From Lachnospiraceae bacterium (GTDB lineage: Bacteria; Bacillota; Clostridia; Lachnospirales; Lachnospiraceae), in assembly GCA_017437965.1 (NCBI GenBank), contig JAFRWN010000149.1, positions 1 through 64,000 of the forward strand: DNA of 64,000 nt, in the 5' to 3' direction. Positions 52,429-60,251 of the stretch are shown here, piece after piece (within the stretch, counting starts at the first letter, position 1; every line of letters starts with the position of its first letter). The translations under genes were made by a program, and so were the position numbers. The notes under the pieces are model-generated. The model saw only the letters and a list, made by a program, of their open reading frames with translations, made no database searches and was not told the DNA's origin.

Positions 52429-53658
52429 CTATGCTGTTGTATTAAAATAGTATACCGTTCCGTCAATTGCATCCACAAGTATTGATGGGCCATGGCCGCT
52501 TAATGCAGATCCCGGATTTTCACCCGGTTTCTTTTGTGCGAACAGCCATAAAGGCCGCATTTCCCATGTATCATCAGGGCCCAAATCCGCATGCACTTCT
52601 CCATGTTCATCATATACAGGGTCTAAAACATAGTAATATGCCAGGCCGGCATTGTAAATATTCTCAAGACCGATTGTGGCAATTTCCTTTTTGGCAAGCG
52701 AAAGCGCACTCTTCAGCGAAATTATTTTTTCGGTTTTTTCCTTTTCTTTAATATTCTTTGCACCTCCGTATCCGGTTGCATTAACTCCGCTGATTTTGTT
52801 TTTTTCATTGATTATCACTGTAAATGCATCACCACGGATAATCTTTTTTATCCTTTTGTTATCGTTAAGAACGAACTCTCCCACGGTATCTATCACGGTT
52901 CCGTTATATACCTTTGAAATTACCATATAGTACTCAGGAGTATCATTTGAACTGTTTTCAGCCAGGGTAAGTTCACTCACTCTGTATTCAAACTGCTGGT
53001 TTTCCAGAACCGAATAATGCTGATTCACCCTTTCTTCCACTAATCCGACTGCTTCGGCCACCGACATATATCCTTCCGGAAGTTCACACCCTTCTTTCTC
53101 GGGTATCTTATCCACCCAGTTAAAATCATACCACTTTGAGCCATCAATAAATCTCGTCCAGCTGCATTTCTTACTTTCAAACATTATTTTGCCGCATCTT
53201 GTAAAGGAATATGCATAAGTCGGCTCAGTCTCATCATCTACATATAATATACTTTTCAGTTTCGGCAAAACTTTACCATTTTCATCCATGTGTTCATTTT
53301 CGATATGTAGCATTTCGATATTTTCCGTCTTTTCGTAATCATCCCACAGATTTTTTATACATTCCAGATCTGCCTGATAATCATTCATATACCGGCAGGA
53401 TACCTCATATATTCCCAAGGTATTCCCTTCAGGCATCACAATCTTTTCCGGCAATTCGAAATCAAGATACTTATTTCCTTTTAACTCATCTGCCTCCTTA
53501 CGAGCCTCATCAAGCGTAACATATACAATTTCGGAATCTACCGATGACGGCTGCGTACCGGATTCTTCCGACGACGAAGTATTATCTTCAGTTTTTTCAC
53601 ATGAACAGACCAGAGTACCGATCATAAATATCATAACAACCAGAATAAACTTTTTCAT
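52429..53658 (-). CDS. Lipoprotein of unknown function
   Basis: 409 aa. A signal peptide with lipobox GTLVCSC (the first or second Cys near residue 19-21) is followed by a Ser/Glu-rich linker and a beta-rich body of unknown family. Two similar stretches begin VTLDEARKEADEL and ISLKSALSLAKKEI, resembling PepSY-like repeats. The end (ILVDAIDGTVYYFNTTA) is also PepSY-like. It starts at the ATG at 53658, with GAGGAAGGA upstream. Transcribed after glmS but separated from it by a terminator. I can give no function. Confidence 0.75.
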   Translation of the reverse strand: MKKFILVVMIFMIGTLVCSCEKTEDNTSSSEESGTQPSSVDSEIVYVTLDEARKEADELKGNKYLDFELPEKIVMPEGNTLGIYEVSCRYMNDYQADLECIKNLWDDYEKTENIEMLHIENEHMDENGKVLPKLKSILYVDDETEPTYAYSFTRCGKIMFESKKCSWTRFIDGSKWYDFNWVDKIPEKEGCELPEGYMSVAEAVGLVEERVNQHYSVLENQQFEYRVSELTLAENSSNDTPEYYMVISKVYNGTVIDTVGEFVLNDNKRIKKIIRGDAFTVIINEKNKISGVNATGYGGAKNIKEKEKTEKIISLKSALSLAKKEIATIGLENIYNAGLAYYYVLDPVYDEHGEVHADLGPDDTWEMRPLWLFAQKKPGENPGSALSGHGPSILVDAIDGTVYYFNTTA

Positions 53659-53701
53659 AGACAATAATCCTTCCTCTTTAAACAATAATTATAATCCCAT
53701 G

Positions 53702-53734
53702 AAAAACACACGCAGGCAATACCCACGTGTGTTT
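53702..53734 (-). terminator. glmS terminator
   Basis: Stem AAACACACG (53704-53712) / CGTGTGTTT (53726-53734) with 13-nt loop, followed on the minus strand by TTTC. It lies about 29 nt after the glmS stop. Confidence 0.8.
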
Positions 53735-53762
53735 ATAATCAAAGCCGATTTTACAAATGTTC

Positions 53763-55601
53763 CTACTCAACCGTTACGCTCTTTGCGAGGTTTCTCGGTT
53801 TATCAACATCAAGACCTCTTTCGATGCTTACATAATAGCTGAGAAGCTGGAGCGGTACAACTGCAAGGCTTGCTGCAAACAGAGGATTGATCTTCGGGAT
53901 ATAAACCGTAAAGTCTGCCGAATCCTCAACACTGTAATTACCGTAGCTTGTAAGTCCCATGCTGTAGGCGCCGCGGCTCTTGCACTCTACCATGTTGCTG
54001 ATGGTCTTTTCGAAGAGGTCGGTCTGGGTCAGCACGCTTATTACCTGAATTCCCTTTTCGATAAGGGATATGGTTCCGTGCTTCAGCTCGCCTGCCGCAT
54101 ATGCCTCGGAGTGGATGTAGCTGATTTCCTTGAGCTTAAGACTGCCCTCCATGCAGATCGCATAATCGATTCCACGTCCGATAAAGAAGATATCGGTTGA
54201 GTTTGCAAGCTTGTTTGAGAACCACTGTATTCTTTCCTTGTCCTCAAGTATCTTTGTAATCTTGTCAGGAATTGTTTCAAGCTCTTTAATAAGCTCGGTA
54301 TATTTTGCATCATCAAGATGTCCGCGAAGCTTTCCGAACTCGATTGAAAGCAGGTATCCTGCGATAAGCTGTGCGGAATATGCCTTGGTAGTCGCAACCG
54401 CAATCTCGGGACCGGCAAGAGTATAAAGCACATAGTCTGCCTCACGAGCAATGGAGCTTCCTACAACATTTACGATTGCAAGAGTCTTGATGCCCTGGGT
54501 CTTAGCCTCACGGAGTGCTGCAAGTGAATCTGCGGTCTCACCCGACTGGCTGATGATAACGATAAGCTCGTTAGGATCAAGTATCGGGTTACGGTATCTG
54601 AACTCGGATGCAAGCTCGCATCTTACGGGAACCCTTGCGAGACTCTCCATTACATACTGCATTACAACGCCTGCATGATAAGCGCTTCCGCAGGCTACCA
54701 TGTAAATGCCCGTTACCGAATTGATAACCTCTTCGGTAAGACCGATTTCGGAGAAATCAATTTTTCCGTCCTTTACATGGGTATTAAGGGTCTCACGTAC
54801 AACCCTGGGCTGCTCGTGGATTTCCTTGATCATGAAATGTTCATAGCCTTCCTTTTCGGCAGCCTCGGCATCCCACTTGATCTCAACGAGATCCTTCTTG
54901 ATCTCTTCACCATCGAGGTTGTAGAAGGTGGCACCATCCTTGGTCAGCCTTCCCATCTCGTGGTTTCCGATATAATAAACATTTCTTGTATACTTAAGGA
55001 TAGCAGGCACGTCGGATGCAACATAGCTTGCACCGTTTTCGGTGCCGATTATCATCGGGCTGTCCTTTCTTGCTACCCAGATCTCACCCGGGAAATCCTT
55101 GAACATCAGCACGAGCGCATAGGAACCGCGCACACGTACCATGGTCTTTGCGATTGCATCTATGGGTCCGATGTTATATTTCTTATAGTAATAATCTACA
55201 AGCTTTACCACAACCTCGGTGTCGGTCTGTGAGTAAAAGCTGTAGCCTTTCTTGATCAGCTTTTCACGGAGCTCCTGGTAGTTCTCGATGATTCCGTTAT
55301 GAACACCGACAACGTTCTTGTCATCCGTCGAATGTGGATGGGCATTGATTTCGGAAGGCTCTCCGTGGGTAGCCCAGCGTGTATGTCCGATACCGCAGGT
55401 ACCGGGAACCGCAAGACCGTCATTGGTCTTCTCCTGAAGATCCTTGAGTCTTCCCTTTGCCTTTACGATAGTAAACTCATCATTATTATTTCTAACGGCA
55501 ATACCTGCCGAATCATAGCCACGGTACTCAAGCTTTGAAAGTCCGTCAAGCAGTATGGGGGCAGCAGCCTCATTACCTACAACTCCGACTATTCCGCACA
55601 T
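53763..55601 (-). CDS. glmS: Glutamine--fructose-6-phosphate aminotransferase (isomerizing)
   Basis: Makes glucosamine-6-phosphate, the first step toward UDP-GlcNAc for the cell wall. The N-terminal glutaminase has the nucleophile Cys directly after Met (CGIVGVVGN) and GHTRWATHG; two SIS domains bind the sugar (SQSGETADSLAAL; GRGIDYAICMEGSLKLKEISY). The end DKPRNLAKSVTVE is the family's conserved C-terminus. 612 aa is standard. GGAGG precedes the ATG. The gene has its own promoter and a short leader; there is not enough room for a glmS ribozyme. Confidence 0.97.
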   Translation of the reverse strand: MCGIVGVVGNEAAAPILLDGLSKLEYRGYDSAGIAVRNNNDEFTIVKAKGRLKDLQEKTNDGLAVPGTCGIGHTRWATHGEPSEINAHPHSTDDKNVVGVHNGIIENYQELREKLIKKGYSFYSQTDTEVVVKLVDYYYKKYNIGPIDAIAKTMVRVRGSYALVLMFKDFPGEIWVARKDSPMIIGTENGASYVASDVPAILKYTRNVYYIGNHEMGRLTKDGATFYNLDGEEIKKDLVEIKWDAEAAEKEGYEHFMIKEIHEQPRVVRETLNTHVKDGKIDFSEIGLTEEVINSVTGIYMVACGSAYHAGVVMQYVMESLARVPVRCELASEFRYRNPILDPNELIVIISQSGETADSLAALREAKTQGIKTLAIVNVVGSSIAREADYVLYTLAGPEIAVATTKAYSAQLIAGYLLSIEFGKLRGHLDDAKYTELIKELETIPDKITKILEDKERIQWFSNKLANSTDIFFIGRGIDYAICMEGSLKLKEISYIHSEAYAAGELKHGTISLIEKGIQVISVLTQTDLFEKTISNMVECKSRGAYSMGLTSYGNYSVEDSADFTVYIPKINPLFAASLAVVPLQLLSYYVSIERGLDVDKPRNLAKSVTVE

Positions 55602-55621
55602 ATATTTATCCTCCGTTCAAC

Positions 55622-55639
55622 ATCCGGCAGATGCCGGAT
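55622..55639 (-). promoter_or_regulatory. Hairpin in the glmS leader
   Basis: Perfect 7-bp stem ATCCGGC (55622-55628) / GCCGGAT (55633-55639) with a 4-nt loop, 10 nt upstream of the GGAGG site. No T-tract follows on the minus strand, so it is not a terminator; it may affect mRNA stability or translation. Confidence 0.55.
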
Positions 55640-55652
55640 AAAAATCTTTATT

Positions 55653-55681
55653 ATTTTACCATAAACCGACGATATTGGCAA
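55653..55681 (-). promoter_or_regulatory. glmS promoter
   Basis: Minus-strand TTGCCA (55676-55681), 17-nt spacer, TAAAAT (55653-55658). It lies just past the stop codon of the LoaP-like gene. Transcription should start near 55646, giving a leader of about 45 nt. Confidence 0.7.
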
Positions 55682-55688
55682 CTAAAGA

Positions 55689-56216
55689 TTATTCCTTCTT
55701 CTCCTCCGCCGGCCTTTTTTCCACAATTTCAAGCCCGACGCTGACATCGGTATCGCGGTCGAACAGGTTCATGGAGATGATCGCCACCCTCTTATGGCGG
55801 TCGATTTTCTTGATGTAGCCTTCCATGCCCTGAAGAGGTCCTTCGGTAACATAGATATTGTCGCCTTCGATATAGCCCTTTGAAATATCGATGCCTTCAT
55901 CATGTGTGATAAAGCTTTTTACAAGTTCCTCTTCCTTCTCACTGAGCGGGAAAAAGCTTCCGCCCGACTGAAGCACCAGGGAAAATTTCGGAATTCTTGC
56001 AAGGGCTATAGCAAAATCCTCTATCGAGTTGCTTTCGACAAAAAGATATGAAGGTATCAGCTTTTCCTTCTTCTTTTCCCACTTTTTCTTTACTTTTATA
56101 TTTTTTATCCTGTAAAGGATCTCCACACGCTCATAAAGAGAATGGTCGATCAGCTGCTCGACCATTTCCTTCATGTTTTCTTCGCGTCCGGTTGTTGTCC
56201 AGATTACATACCACAT
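55689..56216 (-). CDS. loaP: LoaP-like NusG-family antiterminator
   Basis: 175 aa. The NusG N-domain begins MWYVIWTTTGREENM and includes KKKEKLIPSYLFVES; the C-terminal KOW domain has GDNIYVTEGPLQGMEGYIKKIDRHKRVAII. A specialised NusG paralogue rather than housekeeping NusG, because it lacks the secE/rplK neighbours and has LoaP features. LoaP proteins promote read-through of long biosynthetic operons by recognising RNA hairpins. It follows paaK by 18 nt; the ribosome site is weak (TTGGAG, about 12 nt away). Confidence 0.82.
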   Translation of the reverse strand: MWYVIWTTTGREENMKEMVEQLIDHSLYERVEILYRIKNIKVKKKWEKKKEKLIPSYLFVESNSIEDFAIALARIPKFSLVLQSGGSFFPLSEKEEELVKSFITHDEGIDISKGYIEGDNIYVTEGPLQGMEGYIKKIDRHKRVAIISMNLFDRDTDVSVGLEIVEKRPAEEKKE

Positions 56217-56234
56217 ATATTACGCTTACTCCAA

Positions 56235-57473
56235 TTACTCATATCTTTCGTCGATGACCCTCTTGGTCTTCTTTTCGCTTCTCGGAAGCATGCCAAGCTC
56301 GACTACCTTTACTATCGGCGTGAAGCCTATCTTCGCCTTGGTCTTGTCGGCTATCCTCTTTCCGAGGTCCTCGAAATCAACGCTTCCGCTCTGGGCCTCA
56401 ACATAAAGACGCATGGTATCCTTGCCGTCAAGATGTGAAATCCTGATCTGGTACTCGCTGGATGCACCCTCTGTCTCCGCAAGCACTTCTTCGATCTGGC
56501 TAGGGAATACATTGACACCCTTGATCTTAACCATGTCGTCGGTTCTTCCCTGGATGATATCGAGTCTCGGGAACTTTGAACCGCAGGGACATTCGCCCGG
56601 TATGATCCTCGAAAGGTCATGGGTACGATAGCGGATCAGCGGTGCGCCTTCCTTGACAAGCGTGGTAATTACGATCTCGCCCTTTTCTCCGTCGGGTACA
56701 GGCTTAAGGGTCACGGGATCGATTATTTCGATATAGATATAGTCATCCCAGTAATGCATGCCGGTCTCATATTTACAGTTGATACCGATGCCCGGGCCGT
56801 AGATTTCGGTCAGTCCGTAGATATCATAAAGCTCGATACCGAGTTCCTCATGTATCCTCTTTCTCATGCTCTCGCCCCAGCGCTCCGAACCGATGACGCC
56901 TTTTTTCAGGCAGATCTGGTCCTTTATGCCGCGCTTTTCTATTTCTTCTGCAAGGAGCAGTGCATATGATGAGGTTGCGCAGATAACGGTAGACTTAAGG
57001 TCAACCATCATTTTCAGCTGCTTTTCCGTGTTTCCGGGGCCCATCGGAATTGCCATGGCGCCAAGCTTTTCGCAGCCTGCCTGGAAACCGATGCCTGCGG
57101 TCCAGAGACCATAGCCAGGTGTGATCTGGATGCGGTCGTTCTTTGTGATCCCTGCCATTTCATAGCAGCGTGCGAACATGGTCGCCCAGTCATCAACATC
57201 CTTTTTGGTGTAGGGTATGATTACGGGAAGGCCTGTTGTTCCGGATGAGGAGTGGATACGGACAATATCCTCCTCGGGCGCTGTCATAAGGCCCAACGGA
57301 TATGCATCACGAAGGTCTGCCTTCTCCGAAAACGGAAGGTTTTCAAAATCCTCTGCCGATGCTACGCCGTCTACTCCTGCCTCGGCAAGCTTCTTGCCGT
57401 AAAAGCTGCCCGCACTCCGCAGGGCCCCTATCTGTTTGTTTACCAGTGCAAGCTGGGTGTCGTTGATTCTCAT
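56235..57473 (-). CDS. paaK: Phenylacetate--CoA ligase family protein
   Basis: 412 aa, an adenylate-forming enzyme: HSSSGTTGLPVIIPYTK holds the phosphate-binding loop, YDIYGLTEIYGPG the A5 motif, and RTDDMVKIKGVNVFPSQIEEVL the hinge. The enzyme makes aryl-CoA from aryl acids. The nearby iorA and iorB genes encode an enzyme that makes aryl-acetyl-CoA from aryl pyruvates, so a role in energy conservation from aromatic amino acids is likely; the ligase would yield ATP in reverse. AAGGAAG precedes the ATG. Confidence 0.9.
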   Translation of the reverse strand: MRINDTQLALVNKQIGALRSAGSFYGKKLAEAGVDGVASAEDFENLPFSEKADLRDAYPLGLMTAPEEDIVRIHSSSGTTGLPVIIPYTKKDVDDWATMFARCYEMAGITKNDRIQITPGYGLWTAGIGFQAGCEKLGAMAIPMGPGNTEKQLKMMVDLKSTVICATSSYALLLAEEIEKRGIKDQICLKKGVIGSERWGESMRKRIHEELGIELYDIYGLTEIYGPGIGINCKYETGMHYWDDYIYIEIIDPVTLKPVPDGEKGEIVITTLVKEGAPLIRYRTHDLSRIIPGECPCGSKFPRLDIIQGRTDDMVKIKGVNVFPSQIEEVLAETEGASSEYQIRISHLDGKDTMRLYVEAQSGSVDFEDLGKRIADKTKAKIGFTPIVKVVELGMLPRSEKKTKRVIDERYE

Positions 57474-57485
57474 AGTTTTCTTCCT

Positions 57486-57962
57486 TTATTTTTTTATTTT
57501 TTCTTTATTTATCATTACATCCACCACAACAATGAGCAGTGCGAGTACCGGGATCAGGAATATAAAGGACTCTGTCCAACTCGGGTAGAGAGCCGAAAAA
57601 ATTCCGGTTGTTGCCACAAGTGTCATCACTATTCCCATAAAAATCCCGAAAAAACCTATTACACAAAGTATAAAAAAGAACAGTTTGTATCCTGCATGCT
57701 CTTCTTTGAGTTCTTCCAGATTTTTAAATATGAAAAAATGCCACAAAACAGAAAACAGTATAATGAACAGTGCTCCGCCGACGATAATTAAAATCACGTT
57801 GACCTCGTACACCGTAACACGAAAAAAGTCGCTACCGCCATATCCTTTATCCTCTTTTCCAATAAGCTGTACTGTGGTCGTAACGCAACTCAAACCGAAT
57901 ACTACAAGCCACATGAAAAATGTTTTAAGTAAAATAATGTATTTTTCTTTCTTTTTATTCAT
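57486..57962 (-). CDS. Small four-helix membrane protein
   Basis: 158 aa with four predicted membrane helices (about residues 8-30, 50-72, 88-110 and 128-150) and basic ends (MNKKKEK, NKEKIKK). I do not recognise it. The ATG at 57962 is preferred (GAGG upstream) over an in-frame GTG at 57971. It lies between iorB and paaK, so it shares their transcript. Confidence 0.6.
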   Translation of the reverse strand: MNKKKEKYIILLKTFFMWLVVFGLSCVTTTVQLIGKEDKGYGGSDFFRVTVYEVNVILIIVGGALFIILFSVLWHFFIFKNLEELKEEHAGYKLFFFILCVIGFFGIFMGIVMTLVATTGIFSALYPSWTESFIFLIPVLALLIVVVDVMINKEKIKK

Positions 57963-57967
57963 TTTTA

Positions 57968-58561
57968 TCACGCCTCATACTCAAGTGCTTTGAAATTAAG
58001 CTCCCAAAGGCTTTCCTTAAGTCTTTCCTTAAGAGCTTCCTTTATGTCCTCCGTATCAAGACCGAGAGCACCGCCCTTTACAGCCTGCCCTAAAAGAAGC
58101 ACATTCATAACCTTGGTGTTACCAAGCTCTGCGCATGCCTTGTCGGTATCTACTACCGTAAGGTTCTTAACGGTTTTTCCAAGATAATCAAGCATATCCT
58201 GCCCGTTGTAATTTCCTCCACCAAGTGCCGCAGTGACAGGCATTACTGCATGTCTCGCCGTTATCACCTGCCCGCCTTCCTTAAGATAGGGCAGCATCCT
58301 TACGGTCTCTCCGGGTTCAAAGCCGATGATGATATCGGCACTGCCCTTTGCTATCATTGGCGAGGCCGGTGCTTCAAAACTGCCGTCAGCCTTCATCTCG
58401 CCCATACGAAGATGCGAGAATACGCTGCCGCCTCTCTGGGCCATGCCTATGGTCTCGGCGCTCATCACCGGTATATTTTTCTTCATGGCGGCCGCCGCAA
58501 TAAGCTTGGAGGCAAGGACAGTGCCCTGGCCTCCTATGCCGCAAAGTACAATATTTTTCAT
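57968..58561 (-). CDS. iorB: Indolepyruvate ferredoxin oxidoreductase, beta subunit
   Basis: 197 aa. The gamma-type domain of 2-oxoacid:ferredoxin oxidoreductases: NIVLCGIGGQGTVLASKLI, SAETIGMAQRGGSVFSHLRMG, GFEPGETVRMLPYL. It works with IorA to oxidise aryl pyruvates to aryl-acetyl-CoA with reduction of ferredoxin. The ATG at 58561 has CGGAG 6 nt upstream; the TTG one codon earlier is less likely. Unusually, its partner iorA is not adjacent but lies three small genes upstream. Confidence 0.93.
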   Translation of the reverse strand: MKNIVLCGIGGQGTVLASKLIAAAAMKKNIPVMSAETIGMAQRGGSVFSHLRMGEMKADGSFEAPASPMIAKGSADIIIGFEPGETVRMLPYLKEGGQVITARHAVMPVTAALGGGNYNGQDMLDYLGKTVKNLTVVDTDKACAELGNTKVMNVLLLGQAVKGGALGLDTEDIKEALKERLKESLWELNFKALEYEA

Positions 58562-58582
58562 CAAAAACTCCGTGAATGCTTA

Positions 58583-59005
58583 TCAGATAAGCTTCTTGAA
58601 ATCATAGTAGTGCATTTCCTTGTCATATTTCATAAGCGCAGGCACAAAGCTGTGGGGAGCATAGCCCTTTGCGGCAACATCCGCAGGTGTCATCTTCACG
58701 GTCTTTGTGTAGTAAGCCTGATGCTCCTGCATATAGAACATGATGAGAACCTTTGACTTCTCTGCTTCCTGAGTGATCGAAACGATGAAAGCATTGGTGG
58801 TATACATATCCTTGCCTTCGGCCTTGGTATAGGTCTGGTTCATCATTTCATTCTTCTCTTCCTCGGAAAGAGTTGCAAGTATTGCCTGAGTCGTCGCACC
58901 TTCCTTCTTTGACACCTTGATCGCAACAAATGCGAGGACAGCGCAGACAATAACACCGATGACGAGTCCCGCAAAGCTTCCGGGGCCCCAAACAAGTAGA
59001 AACAT
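58583..59005 (-). CDS. Membrane-anchored small protein of unknown function (140 aa)
   Basis: One N-terminal hydrophobic helix (about 8-30), then a soluble alpha/beta part (TLSEEEKNEMMNQTYTKAEG, VLIMFYMQEHQAYYTKTVKM). No family recognised. AGGAGG precedes the ATG. It is 18 nt from iorB and 30 nt from the upstream gene, so part of the same operon. Confidence 0.6.
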   Translation of the reverse strand: MFLLVWGPGSFAGLVIGVIVCAVLAFVAIKVSKKEGATTQAILATLSEEEKNEMMNQTYTKAEGKDMYTTNAFIVSITQEAEKSKVLIMFYMQEHQAYYTKTVKMTPADVAAKGYAPHSFVPALMKYDKEMHYYDFKKLI

Positions 59006-59035
59006 ATTTTTCCCTCCTGATTATTTCATCCGCTT

Positions 59036-59998
59036 TTAAAAGCGGTTGTTCTCTACCATTTCCTTTGTGGCAAACATTCTTGTCGTGAATACGTTAGCTT
59101 CGTTGTATTTATCCTTTGTCAGCATATAGGCAATGTCGCCGTATTTTGCATCCTTTATCAAAAGCATCTGAGCAAATCCCACATGAAGACGCGTGAATCT
59201 GAGCTCATCACCTACCCATTCATAAAAGCTCACATAGGAAAGATTTGAATTTGTAATCTTTTCCTTCTCTATGCCGACTATCATTATCTGCTTTATATAA
59301 TTCATCTTCTGAACATCTCTGATATAAATATTTTTGAAGAACTTTATGCTCATGCAAACACAGAAGATAAAAAGAACCACAGCGACCGCAGTGATCACGG
59401 CAAATACCGTTTTGCTCATGTCATCCGCTATCGAGGCGACGATGAAGATCCAGATAAGGCCTATAACGATCAGGCTCAGAAGGCTCAGCGCTATGCTTCC
59501 GGCAATGCTGCCCGCGGTAAATTTCCCGCTTTTTTTGATTGCATCCTTTATACCGGCGGTGTCCATGTCGTTCACCTGCCTTGCGTCCTCCTTCGGAAGC
59601 TTTAAAACTATCGGTGTCGGAAGCTTCTTTGCTTTTGAAAGGTCAAGACTGCTTGTGGCATTTACCGCTCCCACCAGGGTAAAGGTATTTCCGTCCACAG
59701 GTATTACATAGTAATCGTCCCCGCTGTAAATGCCTATCATTCTTTTTCCCGGTGTCAGTTCACCGAAAACCGCATAATAGGGGTAGTCGAATATGTATGT
59801 ATTGCCTTTGTCATCCTTTAGATCGTCCTCGGCGAAGGTTATTATCTTTCCTTCCGGGCTGTCGCTTGACCGGTAGAAGGTAATGCCGTTGATATACGTG
59901 CTTTCCTGCTTAAGCCTCGAACGTATTTTTATCATGCCAAGCTCTTCAAGGCTTCTGCACAAAAGCCTGAATTCTTCGCCGTTCAGCTGTCTTTTCAT
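59036..59998 (-). CDS. Membrane protein of unknown function (320 aa)
   Basis: A soluble N-terminal part (1-160) with beta strands (TYINGITFYRSSDSPEGKII, YDYYVIP-like Gly/Asp stretch) is followed by two adjacent membrane helices (about 168-190 and 197-220) and a soluble C-terminus. No family recognised. It starts directly at the end of the 74-aa gene, with AAGGAG overlapping that gene's stop. Confidence 0.6.
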   Translation of the reverse strand: MKRQLNGEEFRLLCRSLEELGMIKIRSRLKQESTYINGITFYRSSDSPEGKIITFAEDDLKDDKGNTYIFDYPYYAVFGELTPGKRMIGIYSGDDYYVIPVDGNTFTLVGAVNATSSLDLSKAKKLPTPIVLKLPKEDARQVNDMDTAGIKDAIKKSGKFTAGSIAGSIALSLLSLIVIGLIWIFIVASIADDMSKTVFAVITAVAVVLFIFCVCMSIKFFKNIYIRDVQKMNYIKQIMIVGIEKEKITNSNLSYVSFYEWVGDELRFTRLHVGFAQMLLIKDAKYGDIAYMLTKDKYNEANVFTTRMFATKEMVENNRF

Positions 59999-60223
59999 CT
60001 AGTACTCCTTGTCAACCTTTTCCACACCGCACATTTTCGCGAACATTTCAATTTCGGCATCGCTTCTCACCATGAACTGTTCCCTGAATTTTCCCGTGCG
60101 TATATTCTTAAAGCCCGCGACTTTCTCGCCGTTGCATATGCTCGCATGAATTACGGGCTTCTCCTCTTCCCTGTCATAATCAAGCTGTCTGACCGTTCTC
60201 TCTTTTTTCCTGAACAGACCCAC
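59999..60223 (-). CDS. Small protein of unknown function (74 aa)
   Basis: A short, charged, soluble protein (MGLFRKKERTVRQLDYDREEE at the start is basic then acidic). It is strongly supported as a real gene by AAGGAGG 7 nt before a GTG start and by its abutment with the next gene, not by any family match. Confidence 0.55.
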   Translation of the reverse strand: MGLFRKKERTVRQLDYDREEEKPVIHASICNGEKVAGFKNIRTGKFREQFMVRSDAEIEMFAKMCGVEKVDKEY

Positions 60224-60251
60224 TTTATGCCTCCTTCTGACCGTAAGTGTA

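Noticed and set aside
55602..55688. Possible glmS ribozyme upstream of glmS
   Set aside because: The leader is only about 45 nt from the predicted start of transcription, far shorter than the ribozyme, and its conserved core is not seen.
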